From Melioribacter roseus (GTDB taxonomy: Bacteria; Bacteroidota; Ignavibacteria; Ignavibacteriales; Melioribacteraceae), in assembly GCA_020726285.1 (NCBI GenBank), contig DYSW01000001.1, positions 62,001 through 126,000 of the forward strand: a stretch of 64,000 bases of DNA, in the 5' to 3' direction. The position numbers were made by a program, and so were the translations under genes. Positions 27,433-36,633 of this stretch are shown here, piece by piece; within the stretch, counting starts at the first letter, position 1; each line of letters opens with the position of its first letter. A model generated the notes under the pieces. That model worked only from the letters and a program-made list of their open reading frames with translations. It searched no databases and was not told the origin of the DNA.

Positions 27433-28407
27433 ATGAAAGGCATAATATACAAAAGTGATATTTTCAATCTTGCATATTTGTTCATCTTTTATTTCATAAA
27501 AATTGAGAATTCGGTTATCTTGCAACTCAAAAAACAAAGTAGTAGGTATTTGAAATCTGAAGAAAAATATATTGAAATACCAGAACGTGGTAAATTAAGT
27601 AAAAAAAATAAGCTTAATGATTTAACGGGTAAAGAATGGATAAAATTCACAAAAACTTGGTTTTTACATCAACCAAAAAGAAGAAAAGATGATGAGATTT
27701 TACATCCAGCAAAATTCCCAGAATCTCTTGTTGAAGAATTCATTAAGTTTTTTACTAAAAAGGATGATTTTGTTTTCGACCCATTTCTTGGAACTGGAAG
27801 TACTCTAATTGCTAGTGGAAATTTAGAAAGAAATGCAATTGGTATTGAACTTATGCCAAAATATTTTGAAATTGCTCAAAAGCGAATTGAGGAAAATAAT
27901 TTTACTTATAATTTGCTTCCAATTAACGGAAATTCTAATAATTTAATAGAGTTGGTTAGAAATCGCACTGGAAAGGAAATGGATTTTGTAATAACATCGC
28001 CACCATATTGGAATCAACTTGAAAGAAATTCTATTCGTCAGAAAAATAGAACTGAAAAAGGTTTAGACACAAAATATTCTAAGGAATCAGACGATATTGG
28101 AAACACAGACAATTATGATGAATTCCTTGAAAAGCAAGCCTTAATTTTTGATAAAGTGTTTGATATTACAAAAAATGGAGCGTATTTGGTTGTAATTACA
28201 AACAATGTTTTTGTTGATGGAAGACTTTTTCCGCTTGCTTTCGATACAGCAATTTCATTATCAAAAAGAGGAAGCAAAAGTTGGGTAATGAAAGATGAAA
28301 AAATTTGGCTTCAAAATGATAAAAGATTACTTCCACTTGGATTAAATTCGGCTTGGGTCGGAAATCGTCATCACCAATATTGCTTGATTTTCAGAAAGGA
28401 AGCTTAA
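27433..28407 (+). CDS. DNA (cytosine-N4/adenine-N6) methyltransferase, apparently orphan
   Basis: A ~324-residue Type II-like amino-methyltransferase (N6_N4_Mtase family). The AdoMet-binding motif I is DPFLGTGST at 116-124, and catalytic motif IV is SPPYW at 189-193; SPPY is more common in N4-cytosine enzymes. The order, motif I before motif IV, is visible. No restriction endonuclease or specificity subunit lies nearby. The start is uncertain: ATG 27433 gives an odd hydrophobic N-terminus (LAYLFIFYFIKIEN), so initiation may be later, for example a TTG near 27520; an extension to 27370 would overlap surE. It could act in an epigenetic or lone-methylase role. Confidence 0.82.
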   Translation: MKGIIYKSDIFNLAYLFIFYFIKIENSVILQLKKQSSRYLKSEEKYIEIPERGKLSKKNKLNDLTGKEWIKFTKTWFLHQPKRRKDDEILHPAKFPESLVEEFIKFFTKKDDFVFDPFLGTGSTLIASGNLERNAIGIELMPKYFEIAQKRIEENNFTYNLLPINGNSNNLIELVRNRTGKEMDFVITSPPYWNQLERNSIRQKNRTEKGLDTKYSKESDDIGNTDNYDEFLEKQALIFDKVFDITKNGAYLVVITNNVFVDGRLFPLAFDTAISLSKRGSKSWVMKDEKIWLQNDKRLLPLGLNSAWVGNRHHQYCLIFRKEA

Positions 28408-28411
28408 CAAA

Positions 28412-29605
28412 ATGATGAAATTACAGACGGTTTCTGAAATTACATCAGATATTAAATTAATTATTGAAAACAAATTTGATGAAGTTCAAGTTCAAGGAGA
28501 AATTTCCAATCTCAAAAAGCACTTTTCTGGTCATTGGTATTTTACATTAAAAGATTCCAATGCACAGATAAATTGTACGATGTGGAAAACATACAATTCC
28601 CGCGTATTTTTTTCGCCAGAAAATGGCATAAAAGTAATTATTCACGGAAGTGTAACTGTTTATCCGCCAAGTGGAAATTATCAAATATCAGTTAAAGAAA
28701 TGTCGCCAGATGGCGAAGGAGAATTGCAAGCAGCTTTTGAAAAATTAAAACGAAAACTTGCTTCCGAAGGTTTGTTTGATCAATCGAATAAGAAAGTAAT
28801 TCCAAAATATCCTAAAACAATTGCAATTGTAACAGCCGAAGGCGCAGCAGCCTTAAAAGATATGTTAAGTGTTGCTGAAAGAAAATTTCCGCTAATAAAG
28901 TTAATTCACTTTCCTGTTAAAGTTCAAGGTGATGGTTCGGCACGACAAATTGCCAGCGCAATCGAATTATTAAATCAAACAAAAAATCGAGTTGATATTA
29001 TAATTATTGGAAGAGGTGGCGGTTCGCTCGAAGATTTATGGGCATTTAACGAAGAAGTTGTTGCTCGAGCAATTTTTAATTCAGAAATACCAATCATTAG
29101 TGGAGTAGGACACGAGATTGATTTTACAATTTCGGATTTTGTAGCAGATTATAGAGCCGCAACGCCAACAGCTGCAATGGAATACGCTTTGCCGGATTTA
29201 AGTGAAATTCTTGGATTTATTGATGAATTTTCATATAATTCCAAACTAAAAATGTATAACTACTTCGAAAAAAATCGAAAAAACATTTCGAGTAGAATAA
29301 ATTCTCACGGTTTTCGAAAATTATCGGATTTAATGTATATCAAATATCAATATGTTGATAACCTTGCAAGTAATTTAAAAAGTGAAATTGAAAAGAAAAT
29401 TATAGTTTTTAAACACAAAATTGAAATATCAAAAAGATTAATTTCAAATTCAGATGTTCAACAAACATTAAAACGAGGATTTCTGATTGCAGAAAGTAAT
29501 CTTGGCGAACCCAAGTTACTTGATGAATTAGCCTCCGATGAACAATTTATTTTACGTTCGATAAAGAAAAAAATTCTGGTAACAAAATGGCAAAAGAAAA
29601 ATTAA
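28412..29605 (+). CDS. xseA: Exodeoxyribonuclease VII large subunit
   Basis: A 397-residue XseA. It has an N-terminal OB fold (VQVQGEISNLKKHFSGHWYF) and the catalytic domain with TAEGAAALKD, IIIGRGGGSLEDLWAFN and PIISGVGHEIDFTISDFVAD...RAATPTAAME, then a coiled-coil C-terminus ending in the LKRGF segment. With XseB it degrades single-stranded DNA to oligonucleotides. Start at ATG 28412 or the adjacent ATG 28415, 10-15 nt after AAAGGA. Overlaps xseB by 19 bp. Confidence 0.96.
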   Translation: MMKLQTVSEITSDIKLIIENKFDEVQVQGEISNLKKHFSGHWYFTLKDSNAQINCTMWKTYNSRVFFSPENGIKVIIHGSVTVYPPSGNYQISVKEMSPDGEGELQAAFEKLKRKLASEGLFDQSNKKVIPKYPKTIAIVTAEGAAALKDMLSVAERKFPLIKLIHFPVKVQGDGSARQIASAIELLNQTKNRVDIIIIGRGGGSLEDLWAFNEEVVARAIFNSEIPIISGVGHEIDFTISDFVADYRAATPTAAMEYALPDLSEILGFIDEFSYNSKLKMYNYFEKNRKNISSRINSHGFRKLSDLMYIKYQYVDNLASNLKSEIEKKIIVFKHKIEISKRLISNSDVQQTLKRGFLIAESNLGEPKLLDELASDEQFILRSIKKKILVTKWQKKN

Positions 29606-29793
29606 ATTTTGAGGATTCATTAAATCGTTTAGAAGAAATATCAAAGCTACTTGAAAGCGAAGAAATTGCTCTAAAAGATATGATAAATCTTTACGAAGAA
29701 GGTATGAAATTAGCTAATTTCTGCTCTACTGAACTTAAAAATGCAGAATTACAAATTGAAAGAATTAACAGCACGTTCTTAAATGCTGAATAA
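29587..29793 (+). CDS. xseB: Exodeoxyribonuclease VII small subunit
   Basis: A 68-residue XseB with the family signature FEDSLNRLEEISKLLESEE and ALKDMINLYEEGMKL, forming two helices that wrap the XseA coiled coil. It starts within the last codons of xseA, which helps set subunit ratio by coupled translation. Normal length. Confidence 0.95.
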   Translation: MAKEKLNFEDSLNRLEEISKLLESEEIALKDMINLYEEGMKLANFCSTELKNAELQIERINSTFLNAE

Positions 29794-29804
29794 GAAAGGT
29801 TAAA

Positions 29805-31700
29805 ATGCAAGTAAATAAGAATTATAAATATTTATTAAATGTAAACGACCCAACGGATATTAGAAATCTCGAAGCAAATGAACTTACAGAATTAGCTCAA
29901 GAAATCCGAGAATTTTTAATAGACACAATAAGCGTAACTGGTGGACATTTTGGCGGTTCACTTGGAGTTGTTGAACTTACTCTGGCTTTACACAAAGTTT
30001 TCAATACTCCACGCGATTTAATTGTGTGGGACACAGGGCATCAAGGTTATCCTCATAAAATTATTACTGGTAGAAGAGACAAGTTCAACACAATTCGGCA
30101 ATTAAATGGAATAAGTGGATTTCTGAAACGTTCTGAAAGTATATATGATACTTTTGGAGCTGGACATGCAGCAACTTCAATTTCAGCAGCATTAGGAATG
30201 GCTGCAGCAAATTCACTAAACAATGAAGAAGATAGAAAAGTAATTGCAATTATTGGTGATGGTTCAATGACAAACGGAATGGCATACGAGGCGATGAATA
30301 ACTCAGGAATTCTGAAGAAAAATTTGATTGTAATTCTAAACGACAACCAAATGTCAATTGCTCCGAATGTTTGGCAAATTTCAAACTACTTTACTAATAT
30401 TGCCGCAAAACCAGAATACAACAAAGTAAAAGGTGCAATTTGGGATTTAACAGGAAAACTTGATAGTTTTGGCGACCGATTACGAAAAGTAGCTTCAAGA
30501 TTAGAAACGGGAATAAAATCAGTTATAACTCCTGGAATGTTATTCGAATCACTCGGATTCCGTTATTTTGGACCTTTTAACGGACACAATCTTCCAAAAC
30601 TTGTAGAAACTTTTAGTTATATAAAAAATTATAATGGACCGATTCTTGTCCATATTAATACCCAAAAAGGTAAAGGTTATAAACCAGCCGAAGATAATGC
30701 TGTTGATTTTCATGGAATATCACCATTTGACAAAGTAACCGGAAAAGCAATACAAGGTAGTTCAGACAAACCATCTTATACATCAGTTTTTGGAAAAACT
30801 ATGGTAGAATTGATGAAAAGAGATGAAAAAATTGTTGGAATTACAGCCGCCATGCCAGATGGGACAGGCTTAAATTTTATGCAAGAAGCATTCCCAAATA
30901 GATATTTTGATGTTGGAATTGCAGAAGAACATGCCGTAACTTTTGCGGCGGGTTTAGCTACACAAGGAATTAAACCCGTTGTTGCAATTTATTCAACTTT
31001 TCTGCAGAGAGCTTTCGACCAAGTAATTCATGATGTAGCTTTGCAAAAACTGCAAGTTATTTTTGCAATTGATAGGGGTGGACTTGTTGGATCTGATGGA
31101 CCAACACATCACGGAGTATTTGATTTATCTTATTTGAGAATGATTCCAAATTTAATTTTAATGGCTCCAAAAGATGAGAATGAACTAAGAAATATGTTAT
31201 TTACTGCTACAAAATATGAAAAAGGACCAACCGCAATTCGATATCCACGTGGTAACGGATTGGGTGTTCAATTCGACTCAGATTTCAAAGAAATTGAAAT
31301 TGGAAAAGCAGAAATTATTAAAAAAGGATCACATGTTGCGATGCTTGCAATAGGAATTATGGTTGAATATGCTAATCAATCTCTCCAAATGCTTTCTGAA
31401 AAAGGAATTAATCCAGAAATTGTAAATATGCGATTCGTACGTCCGATCGATACAGAAATGCTTGATCAAATAGCAAGTGAGTTTGAATATATTGTTACAC
31501 TTGAGGAAAATTCCCCAATAGGTGGTTTCGGAAGTGCCGTATTAGAATATTATAATTCGCAAAACATCCATAAAAATGTTCTACGTATTTCACTTCCTGA
31601 TGAATTTGTGGAACAAGGAACTCAAAAAGAATTACATCAAAATTTAGAAATAGATGCTAATGGTATCGCAAAACGAATAATTGAATTTATTAAGAAATAA
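29805..31700 (+). CDS. dxs: 1-deoxy-D-xylulose-5-phosphate synthase
   Basis: A 631-residue thiamine-diphosphate enzyme making DXP from pyruvate and glyceraldehyde 3-phosphate, first step of the MEP isoprenoid pathway. Visible features: TGGHFGGSLGVVELT near residue 48, the ThDP-binding IGDGSMTNGMAYEA, the HGISPFDK and the C-terminal DVGIAEEHAVTFAAG and DRGGLVGSDGPTHHG. It follows xseB by 11 bp in the common xseA-xseB-dxs order. It would feed the prenyl chains used by the squalene genes at the window start. Confidence 0.97.
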   Translation: MQVNKNYKYLLNVNDPTDIRNLEANELTELAQEIREFLIDTISVTGGHFGGSLGVVELTLALHKVFNTPRDLIVWDTGHQGYPHKIITGRRDKFNTIRQLNGISGFLKRSESIYDTFGAGHAATSISAALGMAAANSLNNEEDRKVIAIIGDGSMTNGMAYEAMNNSGILKKNLIVILNDNQMSIAPNVWQISNYFTNIAAKPEYNKVKGAIWDLTGKLDSFGDRLRKVASRLETGIKSVITPGMLFESLGFRYFGPFNGHNLPKLVETFSYIKNYNGPILVHINTQKGKGYKPAEDNAVDFHGISPFDKVTGKAIQGSSDKPSYTSVFGKTMVELMKRDEKIVGITAAMPDGTGLNFMQEAFPNRYFDVGIAEEHAVTFAAGLATQGIKPVVAIYSTFLQRAFDQVIHDVALQKLQVIFAIDRGGLVGSDGPTHHGVFDLSYLRMIPNLILMAPKDENELRNMLFTATKYEKGPTAIRYPRGNGLGVQFDSDFKEIEIGKAEIIKKGSHVAMLAIGIMVEYANQSLQMLSEKGINPEIVNMRFVRPIDTEMLDQIASEFEYIVTLEENSPIGGFGSAVLEYYNSQNIHKNVLRISLPDEFVEQGTQKELHQNLEIDANGIAKRIIEFIKK

Positions 31701-31702
31701 TT

Positions 31703-32722
31703 ATGACACAAACAAAAATTGGTATAATCGGACTTGGTTCAATAGCTCAACTTAGATATTTCCCTCTTCTGAAGAATATGAAAAATATTGAAATTGTAGC
31801 AGTCTCCGAACTAAGAAAAAATCAACTTAAAATGGTAGCAGATAAATTTAATATTGTTAATCGTTTTCAAGATTATAAAGAAATGATACAAAATCCTGAA
31901 ATAGAAGCAGTAATTATCACAACTCCGACAGACACACATTTCCAAATAGCAATAAATTGCCTTAAAGCAGGTAAACATATTTTGATTGAAAAACCTGCAA
32001 CAAAAAGTTTGAGAGAAGCTGTTGAAATAAAGAAAATAGCTGATGAAAACAAACGAATAGCAATGGTTGGAATGAATTTGAGATTCAGACCAGATACAAT
32101 GCTTCTGAAAAGTTTTGTAAATAGTAAAGATTTGGGAGAAATATTTTATATAAAAGCAAGTTGGATAAAAAGCAGAAGTTCGCAAGCAAATTGGGTTCTT
32201 GAACAAGAAAAAAGCGGTGGTGGAGTTTTAATGGATTTAGGAATTTTGCTTCTCGATTTAGCCGTTTGGAGTTTAAATTATCCTGACTTGGAAACCGTTT
32301 CTATAAAAAATTTCAAGCATCGTACTAAAACAGTTGAAGATTCTTCAATCGGGTTATTGAGATTTAAAAATAATATAGTTTTAGCATATGAAGTAAGTTG
32401 GTCGTTAAATAGTGATAAAGAACAGATGCAATTAGAATTTTTCGGAGAAAACGGAGTAGCCCGACTTTCGCCGCTTACAGCATATAAAACAATCGGTAAC
32501 GATAGAATAGATATTTCTCCATTGATGAGAAAAATATCTAATAATGAACTCTATTTGAAATCGTTTGAAAATGAACTCAAACATTTTCTTGCTTCAATTT
32601 CAAATAATGTTGGTGTAGTTTCATCAATTGAAGGAGCTATGCACAGGATGAAAATGATTGATTCAATGTATAAATCTGCAGAACTTGGGCGAGAGATTGA
32701 AGTTCCTTTTGGATTTGAATAA
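31703..32722 (+). CDS. Gfo/Idh/MocA family oxidoreductase
   Basis: A 339-residue NAD(P)-dependent dehydrogenase. The Rossmann motif is GIIGLGSIAQLR at residues 7-18, followed by TTPTDTHFQIAINCLKAGKHILIEKP, a signature of the family, with the catalytic-type lysine in EKP. The C-terminal GFO/IDH domain includes GGGVLMDLG and an internal VEDSSIGLL. Substrate is probably a sugar or cyclitol but cannot be named. It lies 2 bp after dxs. Confidence 0.9.
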   Translation: MTQTKIGIIGLGSIAQLRYFPLLKNMKNIEIVAVSELRKNQLKMVADKFNIVNRFQDYKEMIQNPEIEAVIITTPTDTHFQIAINCLKAGKHILIEKPATKSLREAVEIKKIADENKRIAMVGMNLRFRPDTMLLKSFVNSKDLGEIFYIKASWIKSRSSQANWVLEQEKSGGGVLMDLGILLLDLAVWSLNYPDLETVSIKNFKHRTKTVEDSSIGLLRFKNNIVLAYEVSWSLNSDKEQMQLEFFGENGVARLSPLTAYKTIGNDRIDISPLMRKISNNELYLKSFENELKHFLASISNNVGVVSSIEGAMHRMKMIDSMYKSAELGREIEVPFGFE

Positions 32723-32738
32723 AAAAGTATTTCATTTT

Positions 32739-32769
32739 TTTGCAAAACAAAAAAAAACCTTTATCTTTG
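32739..32769 (+). promoter_or_regulatory. Bacteroidota-type promoter of rplU-rpmA
   Basis: TTTG (32739-32742), a 19-nt spacer and TATCTTTG (32762-32769) match the Bacteroidota consensus exactly. It lies 29 nt before the rplU ATG, giving a short leader containing the TGGAGG ribosome site. Confidence 0.75.
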
Positions 32770-32798
32770 CAAGCTAAGATAATTTTTTGGAGGATTCG

Positions 32799-33107
32799 AT
32801 GTACGCAATTGTAGATATACTCGGACAACAATTCAAAGTATGCGAAAACGAAAAGCATTATGTACCAAAATTAAGTGCAGATGCTGATTCAGTTATAACA
32901 TTTGACAAGGTTTTACTTTTCTCAAATGGAGAAGAAATTAAAGTTGGTGCACCTCACATAGAAGGCTTAAAAGTTGAAGCCAGAGTTTTGGGACACCTTA
33001 AAGATGAAAAAGTGATTGTTTTTAAGAAAATAAGACGAAAATCTTATCAAAAAAGAAATGGTCACAGACAACAATTAACCAGAATTGAAATAACAAAAAT
33101 TGGATAA
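32799..33107 (+). CDS. rplU: 50S ribosomal protein L21
   Basis: A 102-residue L21: MYAIVDILGQQFKV start, VLLFSNGEEIKVGAPHIEG middle and KKIRRKSYQKRNGHRQQLT, the classic RNA-binding basic motif. ATG 32799 is chosen over TTG 32787 because GGAGG lies at 32789-32793 and L21 proteins begin MYA. Followed 16 bp later by rpmA. Confidence 0.97.
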   Translation: MYAIVDILGQQFKVCENEKHYVPKLSADADSVITFDKVLLFSNGEEIKVGAPHIEGLKVEARVLGHLKDEKVIVFKKIRRKSYQKRNGHRQQLTRIEITKIG

Positions 33108-33123
33108 TTAAAGAGGTATATAG

Positions 33124-33378
33124 ATGGCACATAAAAAAGGTCAAGGTTCATCAAGAAACGGTCGTGATAGTAATCCACAATACCTTGGAGTTAAAAGATT
33201 TGGTGGTGAAAAAGTTACCGCTGGTTCTATTTTAGTTAGACAACGTGGGACAAAATTTCATCCCGGAGTTAATGTTCAAAAAGGTGGAGATGATTCACTT
33301 TTTGCAACTTCTGATGGTGTTGTTAAATTTGAAGTTAAACAAAACAATAGAAAGTTTATTTCAGTTTACGAAGCATAG
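33124..33378 (+). CDS. rpmA: 50S ribosomal protein L27
   Basis: An 84-residue L27 with the canonical [15 protein letters not shown] start, [11 protein letters not shown] and [15 protein letters not shown]. The N-terminus reaches the peptidyl-transferase centre; there is no Firmicutes-type cleavable extension. Preceded by AGAGG and followed by a strong terminator. Confidence 0.98.
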   Translation: MAHKKGQGSSRNGRDSNPQYLGVKRFGGEKVTAGSILVRQRGTKFHPGVNVQKGGDDSLFATSDGVVKFEVKQNNRKFISVYEA

Positions 33379-33392
33379 TTCATTTTTTTTAT

Positions 33393-33426
33393 AACTAAAA
33401 AACCCTCTTTAGAGGGTTTTTTAGTT
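33393..33426. terminator. Bidirectional rho-independent terminator
   Basis: AACTAAAAAACCCTCT (33393-33408) and AGAGGGTTTTTTAGTT (33411-33426) form a perfect 16-bp inverted repeat with a 2-base loop. It separates rpmA from the convergent carboxyltransferase gene and has U-tracts in both directions. Confidence 0.93.
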
Positions 33427-33447
33427 TATTAAGTAATTTTTAAAATC

Positions 33448-35103
33448 TTAGGTTTGTAATATCCCTACATTAAATTTTTCCCAATTTGGATTGTTATTTG
33501 CAACATCAAGAGCCATTGAAACGTATTCTCGAGTCAAAAGCGGGTCGATAATTTCATCAATCCAAATTTTTGATGCAGCATAAAGTGGTTCGCTTTTCTC
33601 TTCATAAGATTTTTTTATATCTGACAGTAATTTTGCTTTTTCTTCATCTGAGAAGTGTTTTCCACCTTTTTCCATTTGCTTGATTTTAATATCCAATAAA
33701 ACACTACTAGCTTGATTGCCTCCCATTACAGAAATTTTTGAATTTGGATATGCAAAAATAAATCTTGGGTCGTAGGCTTTTCCGCACATTGCATAATTTC
33801 CAGCGCCAAAACTATTTCCGACAATAATTGTTATTTTGGGAACAACTGAGTTCGCAACTGCATTCACCATTTTTGCACCATCTTTTATGATACCACCATG
33901 CTCAGCTTTGCTGCCGACCATAAATCCTGTAACATCTTGCAGAAATAACAATGGAATTCGTTTCTGATTACAATTCATTATAAATCTGGTAGCTTTGTCA
34001 GCAGAATCAGAATAAATTACACCTCCAATCTGCATTTCACCTTTTTCATTTTTTACTACAGTTCGCTGATTTGCAACAATTCCAACTGCCCAACCATCAA
34101 TTCTTGCATATGCAGTAATTATTGTTTTACCGTAACCAGCTTTGTATTCATCTATTTCTGAATTGTCAGTAATTCTTGCAATTAGCTCATACATATCATA
34201 TTGTTTGAGGTTATCTTCAGGTAGAATTCCATAAATTTCATTTTCTGTAAATCTGGGTTTTGTACTTTCTATTCGATTTAATCCCGCATTTTCAAATTGA
34301 CCGTTCATCCCAGAAATATTTCTGATTGTATTTATGGCATCTTCATCATCGATAGAAATATAATCAGTTACACCTGAAATGTTTGATTGAACTTTTGCAC
34401 CACCTAATCTTTCATTTTCAATATCTTCCCCAATCGCGGCTTTTACTAAATGCGAACCAGCAAGAAAAACTGAACCTTCTCCTTCAACTATCAATGCTTC
34501 GTCAGACATTATTGGAAGATAAGCACCGCCAGCTACACATGGTCCCATAATTGCAGATATTTGCGGAATTCCCATAGCCGAGATTTTTGCATTATTTCGA
34601 AAAATTCTACCAAAATGTTCTTTATCAGGAAAAATCTCATCTTGTAATGGAAGAAAGACTCCAGCACTATCAACCAAATAAATTATTGGAATATGATTTT
34701 GAATTACAATTTCTTGTGCTCGTAAATTCTTTTTTGCTGTTAGTGGAAACCAAGCTCCAGCTTTTACAGTTGCATCGTTGGCAACAATAAAATGTAATTT
34801 ATTGTGAATTTTTCCAATTCCCATTACAGTTCCAGCTGAGGCAGCTTCTCCATATTCTTTATAATCACCAAAAGCAGCAAATGAATTAATTTCGTAGAAT
34901 TTAGAATTTGCATCAATCAATTTATCTATTCTTTCGCGAGCAGTTAATTTACCTTTTTTGTGTTGATGTTCAATAGCTTTTTCCCCACCACCGAGTTTAA
35001 TTTTATTGTGGATGGCGTTAATTTTTCTGATTAAATTTTTGTGATAATCTTCTCTTTGTAGAAAAACTGAATTTTCAATAATTGGTTTACCAATTTTTCC
35101 CAT
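33448..35103 (-). CDS. Acyl-CoA carboxylase carboxyltransferase subunit (MccB/PccB-like)
   Basis: A 551-residue carboxyltransferase. N- and C-terminal crotonase-like halves are marked by GGGEKAIEHQHKKGKLTARERID, ANDATVKAGAWFPLT, IYLVDSAGVFLP and MGIPQISAIMGPCVAGGAYLP, then GGVIYSDSADKATRFIMNC and FGAGNYAMCGKAYDPRF. The pattern is closest to 3-methylcrotonyl-CoA carboxylase beta, though propionyl- or geranyl-CoA carboxylase cannot be excluded. The upstream meaB, a chaperone of methylmalonyl-CoA mutase, hints at propionyl-CoA metabolism. Its start overlaps the meaB stop by 1 bp (TAATG). The biotin carboxylase and carrier genes lie near 47.6-49.6 kb. Confidence 0.88.
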   Translation of the reverse strand: MGKIGKPIIENSVFLQREDYHKNLIRKINAIHNKIKLGGGEKAIEHQHKKGKLTARERIDKLIDANSKFYEINSFAAFGDYKEYGEAASAGTVMGIGKIHNKLHFIVANDATVKAGAWFPLTAKKNLRAQEIVIQNHIPIIYLVDSAGVFLPLQDEIFPDKEHFGRIFRNNAKISAMGIPQISAIMGPCVAGGAYLPIMSDEALIVEGEGSVFLAGSHLVKAAIGEDIENERLGGAKVQSNISGVTDYISIDDEDAINTIRNISGMNGQFENAGLNRIESTKPRFTENEIYGILPEDNLKQYDMYELIARITDNSEIDEYKAGYGKTIITAYARIDGWAVGIVANQRTVVKNEKGEMQIGGVIYSDSADKATRFIMNCNQKRIPLLFLQDVTGFMVGSKAEHGGIIKDGAKMVNAVANSVVPKITIIVGNSFGAGNYAMCGKAYDPRFIFAYPNSKISVMGGNQASSVLLDIKIKQMEKGGKHFSDEEKAKLLSDIKKSYEEKSEPLYAASKIWIDEIIDPLLTREYVSMALDVANNNPNWEKFNVGILQT

Positions 35104-36053
35104 TATTCATCCATTTTATAATTATTAATCAATTCTGCTGCTAATTCGAGTGGTGTTTTTTCTCTTTTTACTACATCATTTACGGTATCTTGTAAAAAAA
35201 ATTCGCGTTTATTGCTCCACATTTCAATTCTTAAAGCATTTTCTACAATATTTTTAATTCTAATGATGTTATTTCTCTTTCTTCTTTTTTCTATAGATTC
35301 AGAAATTTCAAGGAATTTACGATGTTCTTCAATTTTCTGATAAATTTCTTCGATTCCGATATTTTGAGAAGCAACTGCTTTAATTATATCAATTTGCCAT
35401 TCAATGTCTTGATGATGACTAAGTTGTAGGATTGTTCGAATTGAAACAACAGCATTATCAGCACCTGGACGGTCACTTTTATTTAATACAAAAAAATCTG
35501 CAATTTCCATTAAACCAGCTTTCATCGCTTGAATTGAATCGCCAGATTCTGGTACAAGTACAACAAGTGTGGAATCAGCTGTTTGTGCTATGTCGAGTTC
35601 TGATTGACCAACGCCGACAGTTTCAAAAATAATGAAATCGAATCCTGCAGCGTCCAAAACATCACTTGCATCAATTGCTTTTTTACTCAAACCGCCAAGA
35701 CTTCCACGAGTTGCCATACTTCTTATATAAACATTTGGGTGAAGTCCAATTTCATTCATTCGGACGCGATCGCCAAGCAAAGCTCCGCCTGAAAATGGAC
35801 TTGTTGGGTCAATTGCTATAATTCCGACGAAAAATCCTTTTTCAACTAATAATTTTGTTAATTGGTTAGTAAGCGTAGATTTTCCGGCACCAGGAGGTCC
35901 TGTAATTCCAATTTTGTAAGATTTTCCACCAATTTTGAATAATTGATTTAATAATTCAGAAGAAACCTCATCATCTTCAACTTGCGAAATTAATCGGGAA
36001 ATTGTTCTTTTATCTTTTGCTAATAATTTTGTTAATTTAACTTCAGATAGCAT
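35103..36053 (-). CDS. meaB: MeaB/ArgK family GTPase, methylmalonyl-CoA mutase chaperone
   Basis: A 316-residue G3E-type P-loop GTPase: Walker A GPPGAGKST near residue 55, DPTSPFSGGALLGDR, RSMATRGSLGGLS, FETVGVGQSE and NKSD. MeaB/MMAA protects and loads the adenosylcobalamin-dependent methylmalonyl-CoA mutase; the family was earlier named LAO/AO transport ATPase (ArgK). No mutase gene is in the window. Operon: nadD 1 bp upstream, carboxyltransferase directly downstream. Confidence 0.93.
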   Translation of the reverse strand: MLSEVKLTKLLAKDKRTISRLISQVEDDEVSSELLNQLFKIGGKSYKIGITGPPGAGKSTLTNQLTKLLVEKGFFVGIIAIDPTSPFSGGALLGDRVRMNEIGLHPNVYIRSMATRGSLGGLSKKAIDASDVLDAAGFDFIIFETVGVGQSELDIAQTADSTLVVLVPESGDSIQAMKAGLMEIADFFVLNKSDRPGADNAVVSIRTILQLSHHQDIEWQIDIIKAVASQNIGIEEIYQKIEEHRKFLEISESIEKRRKRNNIIRIKNIVENALRIEMWSNKREFFLQDTVNDVVKREKTPLELAAELINNYKMDE

Positions 36054-36054
36054 T

Positions 36055-36633
36055 TTACCTCATATAAAGTTTATTATCCATAATATATTGGTAAACTTTA
36101 TTATGAACGAAATATTTGAATGATAATCCGTTTTTAATTCTATCTCGAATTAATGTAGAGGAAACTTCGATTATTGGTGAATCAACGAAAATAGCTTTTT
36201 CAAAAAAATTGTGAAGTGAATAGTAACTTGCAAAGTTATTTCTTTTTAGAACCACAAGATTTGCAAGTTCGGTGATTGTCTCTGGCTCTTTCCAGTTATC
36301 GAATGAAATTAAATTATCAAAACCTATAATTAGATCAATTGAAGGATTATCTTTTTTGAAATGTTTGAGTGTATCGACAGTAAATGAAATGTCGTGCTTG
36401 CTAATTTCAAAATCAGAAACTTCAAATTGAGGAAAATCTTCAGTTGCCAGACGCACCATTTCCAATCTTTGAAAAGCATCGGTAATATTGTAACCAACTT
36501 TATGCGGCGAAATAAAACAAGGCATAAAAATTAATTTGGTAAGTTTTCTTTTTTCAAAGACTGATAAAGCAGTTATTAAATGTCCGATATGAATTGGGTC
36601 GAACGAACCGCCAAGAATACCAATATGTTCCAT
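36055..36633 (-). CDS. nadD: Nicotinate-nucleotide adenylyltransferase
   Basis: A 192-residue NadD making deamido-NAD from nicotinate mononucleotide and ATP. Motifs: GGSFDPIHIGHL at residues 8-19 (nucleotidyltransferase H-x-G-H), PHK near 44, IGFDNLISF, and the C-terminal VSSTLIRDRIKNG. Overlaps the stop of the PrsW-like gene by 1 bp (TAATG). Confidence 0.96.
   Translation of the reverse strand: MEHIGILGGSFDPIHIGHLITALSVFEKRKLTKLIFMPCFISPHKVGYNITDAFQRLEMVRLATEDFPQFEVSDFEISKHDISFTVDTLKHFKKDNPSIDLIIGFDNLISFDNWKEPETITELANLVVLKRNNFASYYSLHNFFEKAIFVDSPIIEVSSTLIRDRIKNGLSFKYFVHNKVYQYIMDNKLYMR

Noticed and set aside
31811-32206. 131-codon leftward open frame opposite the Gfo/Idh/MocA gene
   Set aside because: Composition (Cys, Phe, Tyr rich) is that of an antisense shadow; the sense strand has a complete Rossmann dehydrogenase.
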